Assembly (NCBI RefSeq): GCF_001039355.2
Contig: NW_019775404.1
Location: 17,188-81,187 of the forward strand
DNA length: 64,000 bases
Source of the DNA: Lingula anatina
Taxonomy: Eukaryota > Brachiopoda > Lingulata > Lingulida > Lingulidae
Reading direction: 5' to 3'
Of the stretch, positions 59,605 to 64,000 are shown piece after piece. Made by a program: the position numbers and the translations under genes. The notes under the pieces were generated by a model. It saw only the letters and a list, made by a program, of their open reading frames with translations, ran no database searches and was not told where the DNA came from. Numbering within the stretch: position 1 is the stretch's first letter; the number at the start of each line of letters is the position of its first letter.

Positions 59605-62600
59605 TTGTGTCACTTAGTAGATCCTCTAACGCGTTTTTCATACAAAAAGGAGCGACTTATTCACTGATATTCAGCGCTCGCGTTAACCGTCGAGGACACG
59701 CTGGCCTCAAGTGCGCATGAGCAGATGCGCGCAAAGTTGCATTGTGGGATACAGATACGCGTACTTTTTTGTGCGAATCCCCCACATACGTCCAAAACCC
59801 AGGGGATTCTTTGTCACTATCGGTTCCAATCAATGATACAACGAACCCCCTACACATATACGAGCCCACGTTAAACGCGATGCTTTGTTCTCTCTAAGGT
59901 AAACAATGCGCGGTTTGTCACGTATAACATAATGACGGGGTAGCTTGACTGACTCGCTGAATAATCCGCACTCGAATGTCTGCCGGCTAAATCAATGGAG
60001 CGAGCAGTTGTGGTCGGTTAACAATGGCCATTTCCTTCACAGTTTAAAATCGTCGAGATGCCGATAAGACTCGCTAATCAGACAAATACAATGTCAAATA
60101 TTTACGAGTCAGACGGTGCTATACATATAGGGGCCTACATGTACGCGTTTATATATATAGGCTCATATAGACCCCCAAAAAAAACCCTATACCTTGGCAG
60201 ATGCCGTGAAGTAATCTTTTATCTAAATAAACAAAACCACCCACCAAAATATTGAGGCATCAAAACAGGGCCATTTTAACAACATTCTAGCTATATTAAC
60301 TTTTTATACTGCGTGGATATGCTAGGAAATATGTCTGTATTTGATTGCCAATTTAACAAGAAATTAAGCTGAATAATATGCTGTAGTCCGGGTGTTGCAA
60401 CAAAGCAGAACAAGGTGAGACCCCCCTAAATATTTTATAGGGCAAGTCAACTGGATTGTAAAGGTAGTCGTCTTTCTTTCTTTCTATAGGCCTGATAAGC
60501 GGTAGCCGTTATAATCTTATATAAATGTGCGAAGCGGTAAAACAACTGTTCTTCGGTATATTTAGAGTATGCTTCATGCGAAGTTATATCGCGGCTGTAT
60601 GAACCTTTGGTGATAAATATACAATGGGTTGAAGCTTAACTAGGGCAGATTATTCTAGTATAGGGCTACAGATGTAGGATTCACTGTGAAAGTGCACGTT
60701 ATGTTCAGAAGCTTGACAGCATACGTTTTCACGCTGTGTTGTAAGGTTGTATTTCTCGTGTACATCTACTATTAAATAAATGCGCAATGAGTATACATGA
60801 CTTTGAACGTCAGCGTCTGGGCTCCATTAACAAGGTCTGTTACAATTCAGCGAGAGTCTGTCGTATAAAAATTTAATTTCGAATAGTATAGGCTCATTAT
60901 TGCGTATCCGAGATACATGTATGCGGTATTTTTAAAAGAGTTATTGTTTTTCTGAACAAAAGCGGTTATCTAACAAGACCATGTGCAGCAATGGGATATA
61001 TCCGCGAGGTCGTCCGAGTCCAGAAAAATTCCACTGACTTAGTGAACCCGATTCAGTTGATAATGAAGACCTAGGATTGCAGGGCGACTTAATGTAAGCA
61101 TCTCCGCTTCCACACGCAACACCACACTAAATATGGACACCGCACGAAAGCACCGCACCGCCATAATATTGTTCGCGACACTTGGTGTAGCATAGACTGG
61201 AAGTGCTTACAAGGAACGGATCGATGCTGGCAACCCATATATCTAGATATTGATTCGCGCTATATCATGGCCAGCTCAACACAACACGCGTGCACCGACC
61301 GGCAATTTCCCCCTTATAGATTATTTTGCTTTTGGTCCCTTTCATTTTCAGTGCTACTACCGACAAGAAAATGGACCTTTAACCGCAGTGATACACAACA
61401 TAAACTTGAAGCAAATTGCATCAATTGTCTATTATCGAAGAACGCGAACGTTCGATAGATAAATTATATGTATGCCACAAAGCTGCACCACTCCCTGTGT
61501 GATGCTTTTCAAACTTTCATCATCTAGATATATTTTAGACCGTTCCGTTTGAAATATCTATTTTTGTTTTATTTTATAAGGTAGTAAGGCTTTTATCATC
61601 GGGTCTACAAAAGAAGACAACAAACGATTAAAAATTGGCAGTAAATCAACACAGTTGCGTGTTTTCTTATTTAGGCATGTACGTTACATTAGATAATGTA
61701 TATACGCACGACCTATGCAGTATCTTTATGTTTACGTATAATCAGTAATAATCTAAACTTGGATCTGAATATTAAACCTGTTTTCAAGGACTTGTCGCTA
61801 TTATCAGAGGAGGTCACTAGTTCTGCTTGTTCACGCACCTGTTTTGTTAACGAGGATTGCAGTTTACATCAGCGCCAAACACCGCAACCCCCATTATTAC
61901 AATGCAGGATAACAATCAGTCACCAGACTGGTATATGAAGTCTGGTACGGTCCAGGCGACCTGATGTATTGGTGATAAGTTATCTGCCCCGAGTAAATGA
62001 AGATGAAACAAAGCGCGCCCCAACTACCGCCATTGTCGGCTGGCACTCGTTTGATATTCGTGTGTAAAAATTATTTTTTTGGGTACGGTAAACACCGGAC
62101 ATAGTTGCGAAAACAAATAAGAAAAGCCAGTAAAATGAATTTTAAGGATTAATTTACAAATTGCAATTGTATGTTTTAAAAGGAAACATTTGATGGTTTG
62201 AAGACATATTTTTTCGCCTTATGTCTCGGCGGGGTTTTTCCCCTGACATGAAATATAAGCCTACTCACAGTCACATATTGAAAAGGCGCCTTTTACAAGC
62301 TGAAACACTAGCACTTGTATTTGATTGATCTTTGCTTGACAAAACGCATAAGAAACTGCATGCGTGTATGTATTGTAAATCATATTTCAATTTATAGATA
62401 CGTATGTGTCCAAAAATGTCACCAGTAAAAATGAGTAAAGTGACAGTGATCGAGCGTTGATAATAAACAGATAGCATTATCAAGCTACACCCCGCAGTTA
62501 CGATTTTCCAGTAGCGTTTTATGCTACAAGCAGTTATCTGTAATGGTGGCAGAAATTGAAATATTCCGAGATAGCCTACGACGAAACCGTCTACACACGC

Positions 62601-64000
62601 GTGACGTTATACGACACTAGAAAACGTGTGAGAAGCCGCGCAGGGCAGGGTTTATTTTTTCAGCGATACGTCTGAAACCCTACGCGCTGGGAAGGTTTTT
62701 TTAGAAAGCAAAACGAAAATGGTGCGCAAAACGTGGTGATAGAACTTAAGAGAAAAAAATGAAAAAAAATCCGTGGATGATATTTGTCAGCTTTACTGCT
62801 TGTCTGTCATTATTTCTGATCCCATTCTCCTCCAAATCTATATCTCGTTTGATTTTAAGCTAAGTCGCGAGACTTTGGGCTATCATAAGTGGTTGTCATT
62901 GACCTCCTTGTATGGATATGGACAGGGAATAAGATAATGAAACAGTGAAAAACTACCGTGCTGAAATATTTTATTTGCTTTCCTTTGTTAAGAATAGATG
63001 TCCGAAAAAACGGACTTCTGACAATGGCTTAGATTGTACAGTTTTTCATGAATACTATTTCTGAACTTCATCTCTCTGTTATTTCTACGGTTTTATTAGG
63101 CTAAAAATTTTGACGAAATTTCAAAAATCGTAAGTTCATAGGCCGTAGCAATACCTCTGATGGTATTGCAGAGTTCCGGTCCGGACATTGTTCGGTGCAC
63201 GTGGACCTGCGGTGATCGTAAAATGGTCGAATCCGCACGCTATTTACGCAAACCTACTCGCCGTAGCCCGCAGCCATTAACGATGTGGAATAATCGCAAA
63301 GAAAAGTGTGTACGATTTCATCAGACTGTGCCCGTGGCAAATGTTATATTACAAAACATGTGACGTTCTGTGTGTGTCTGCGCGCAAATCACCCAGTTAC
63401 ACGAGCGCCTTCAAGTTCCCCGAAGTATCAGATTCTACTTTTTCCAATGAAGACACCTTGCTTTTTCCAAGCAGCGTCGTACAGTTTTTGCTATTCATGA
63501 GGAATTAAGAAATCTAGATGGGCGACGCAATTCGTTTATATGCCGTTAGCAATCGATTTTCGCATGATAGAGCTGATGTGTCTGGAACAAGAGTATCCAT
63601 GATACCACCGAGTTACATGGAATACATTTAGTTTCACAAACTCTGTGCTGTTGCTAAGCATTCGATATTGTTTACTTTTCACAGCAAGAGAAAGCATTTA
63701 AAACATACGACAAACATTTCATAAATGACATTTTCATTTATTTCTTTATTTATTTATTTTCAACAATTCTGGTTCTTACCACAAAATTAATAGCCGTCAT
63801 ATTGTAAAGATTAAAGTAAATTTCATCGCCAGGAATTAAGTGTTTTCGATATATTCTTATCGTTGCTGCGCCTCCAATGGATCATTTTTTGTGTACAATT
63901 TTATTTTAAGGATACACGGGAACCTTAAAAATCCTTTTTCTTTAACACATTAATTAGCTCTCGGATCAAAACTATTGCACCTGAATTTGTATCGCTCTTT
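59605..64000. other. CpG-rich 5' flank of the SAMD1-like gene and intergenic DNA; no gene supported
   Basis: The first few hundred bases (about 59605-60060) contain many CpG and GCGC motifs and probably include the promoter and 5' UTR of the SAMD1-like gene on the minus strand. The remainder has open frames of up to 80 codons (for example 61696-61938 and 63160-63363) with no family resemblance and no clear splice partners. The end, around 63735-63760, is a TTTA-rich stretch. A first exon of a further gene could be hidden here but I see no support. Confidence 0.5.

Noticed and set aside
59605-59613. Alternative start nine bases upstream of the SAMD1-like ATG
   Set aside because: The codon at 59611-59613 on the minus strand is GTG, not ATG. 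The first true ATG is at 59604.
61250-63508. Possible further gene in the CpG-rich right end
   Set aside because: Open frames are at most 80 codons, overlap each other in different frames, and have no family resemblance. CpG richness alone does not support a gene.

Overview
The window is nuclear DNA from an animal, most likely a marine invertebrate. All four genes are split into many exons with GT...AG introns. The non-coding DNA is AT-rich with many simple repeats. CpG is unevenly distributed: depleted in some gene bodies and abundant elsewhere, as in invertebrates with gene-body methylation. Short motifs around ACATGT recur, as in many mollusc and other lophotrochozoan genomes, but this is too weak to name a group. 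I saw no prokaryotic or viral gene, no CRISPR array and no tRNA or rRNA that I could support.

Layout. (1) 1-2959: no recognised gene; it holds a 182-bp symmetric foldback repeat at 485-666. (2) 2960-32423, plus strand: a dystrobrevin gene (DTNA/DTNB family) read through 18-19 exons, with EF-hand-like domains, a ZZ zinc finger, coiled coils and an acidic repeated C-terminal tail. (3) 32848-43860: an apparent duplication cut by single N bases at 34152 and 39027. Copy edges coincide with the Ns and copies differ by scattered SNPs and indels, so I read it as overlapping or allelic contigs that were not merged. (4) 41215-48667, minus strand: a complete DDX24 DEAD-box RNA helicase gene in 18 exons (917 codons by my joins). 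A redundant copy of its last six exons lies at 36368-38839. (5) 48908-53015, plus strand: NSMCE1 (NSE1), the RING subunit of the SMC5/6 complex, head-to-head with DDX24 and only 240 bp away. (6) 54293-59604, minus strand: a SAMD1-like chromatin protein with two winged helices, an AT-hook-like motif, a double PHD finger and a C-terminal SAM domain in 8 exons (512 codons). (7) 59605-64000: CpG-rich upstream or intergenic DNA with no gene I can support.

The genes do not form one pathway. Dystrobrevin is a scaffold at the membrane cytoskeleton, DDX24 acts in nucleolar RNA and ribosome work, NSE1 in DNA repair and chromosome maintenance, and the SAMD1-like protein in chromatin reading. The gene order is convergent (dystrobrevin/DDX24), divergent (DDX24/NSMCE1), then convergent (NSMCE1/SAMD1-like). 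The most interesting content is the SAMD1-like protein: it combines the N-terminal winged helices and double PHD finger of KAT6 acetyltransferases with the SAM domain of vertebrate SAMD1, and has no acetyltransferase domain. Exon borders come from reading frames and splice signals by eye; the reading frame stays intact across every join in all four genes.
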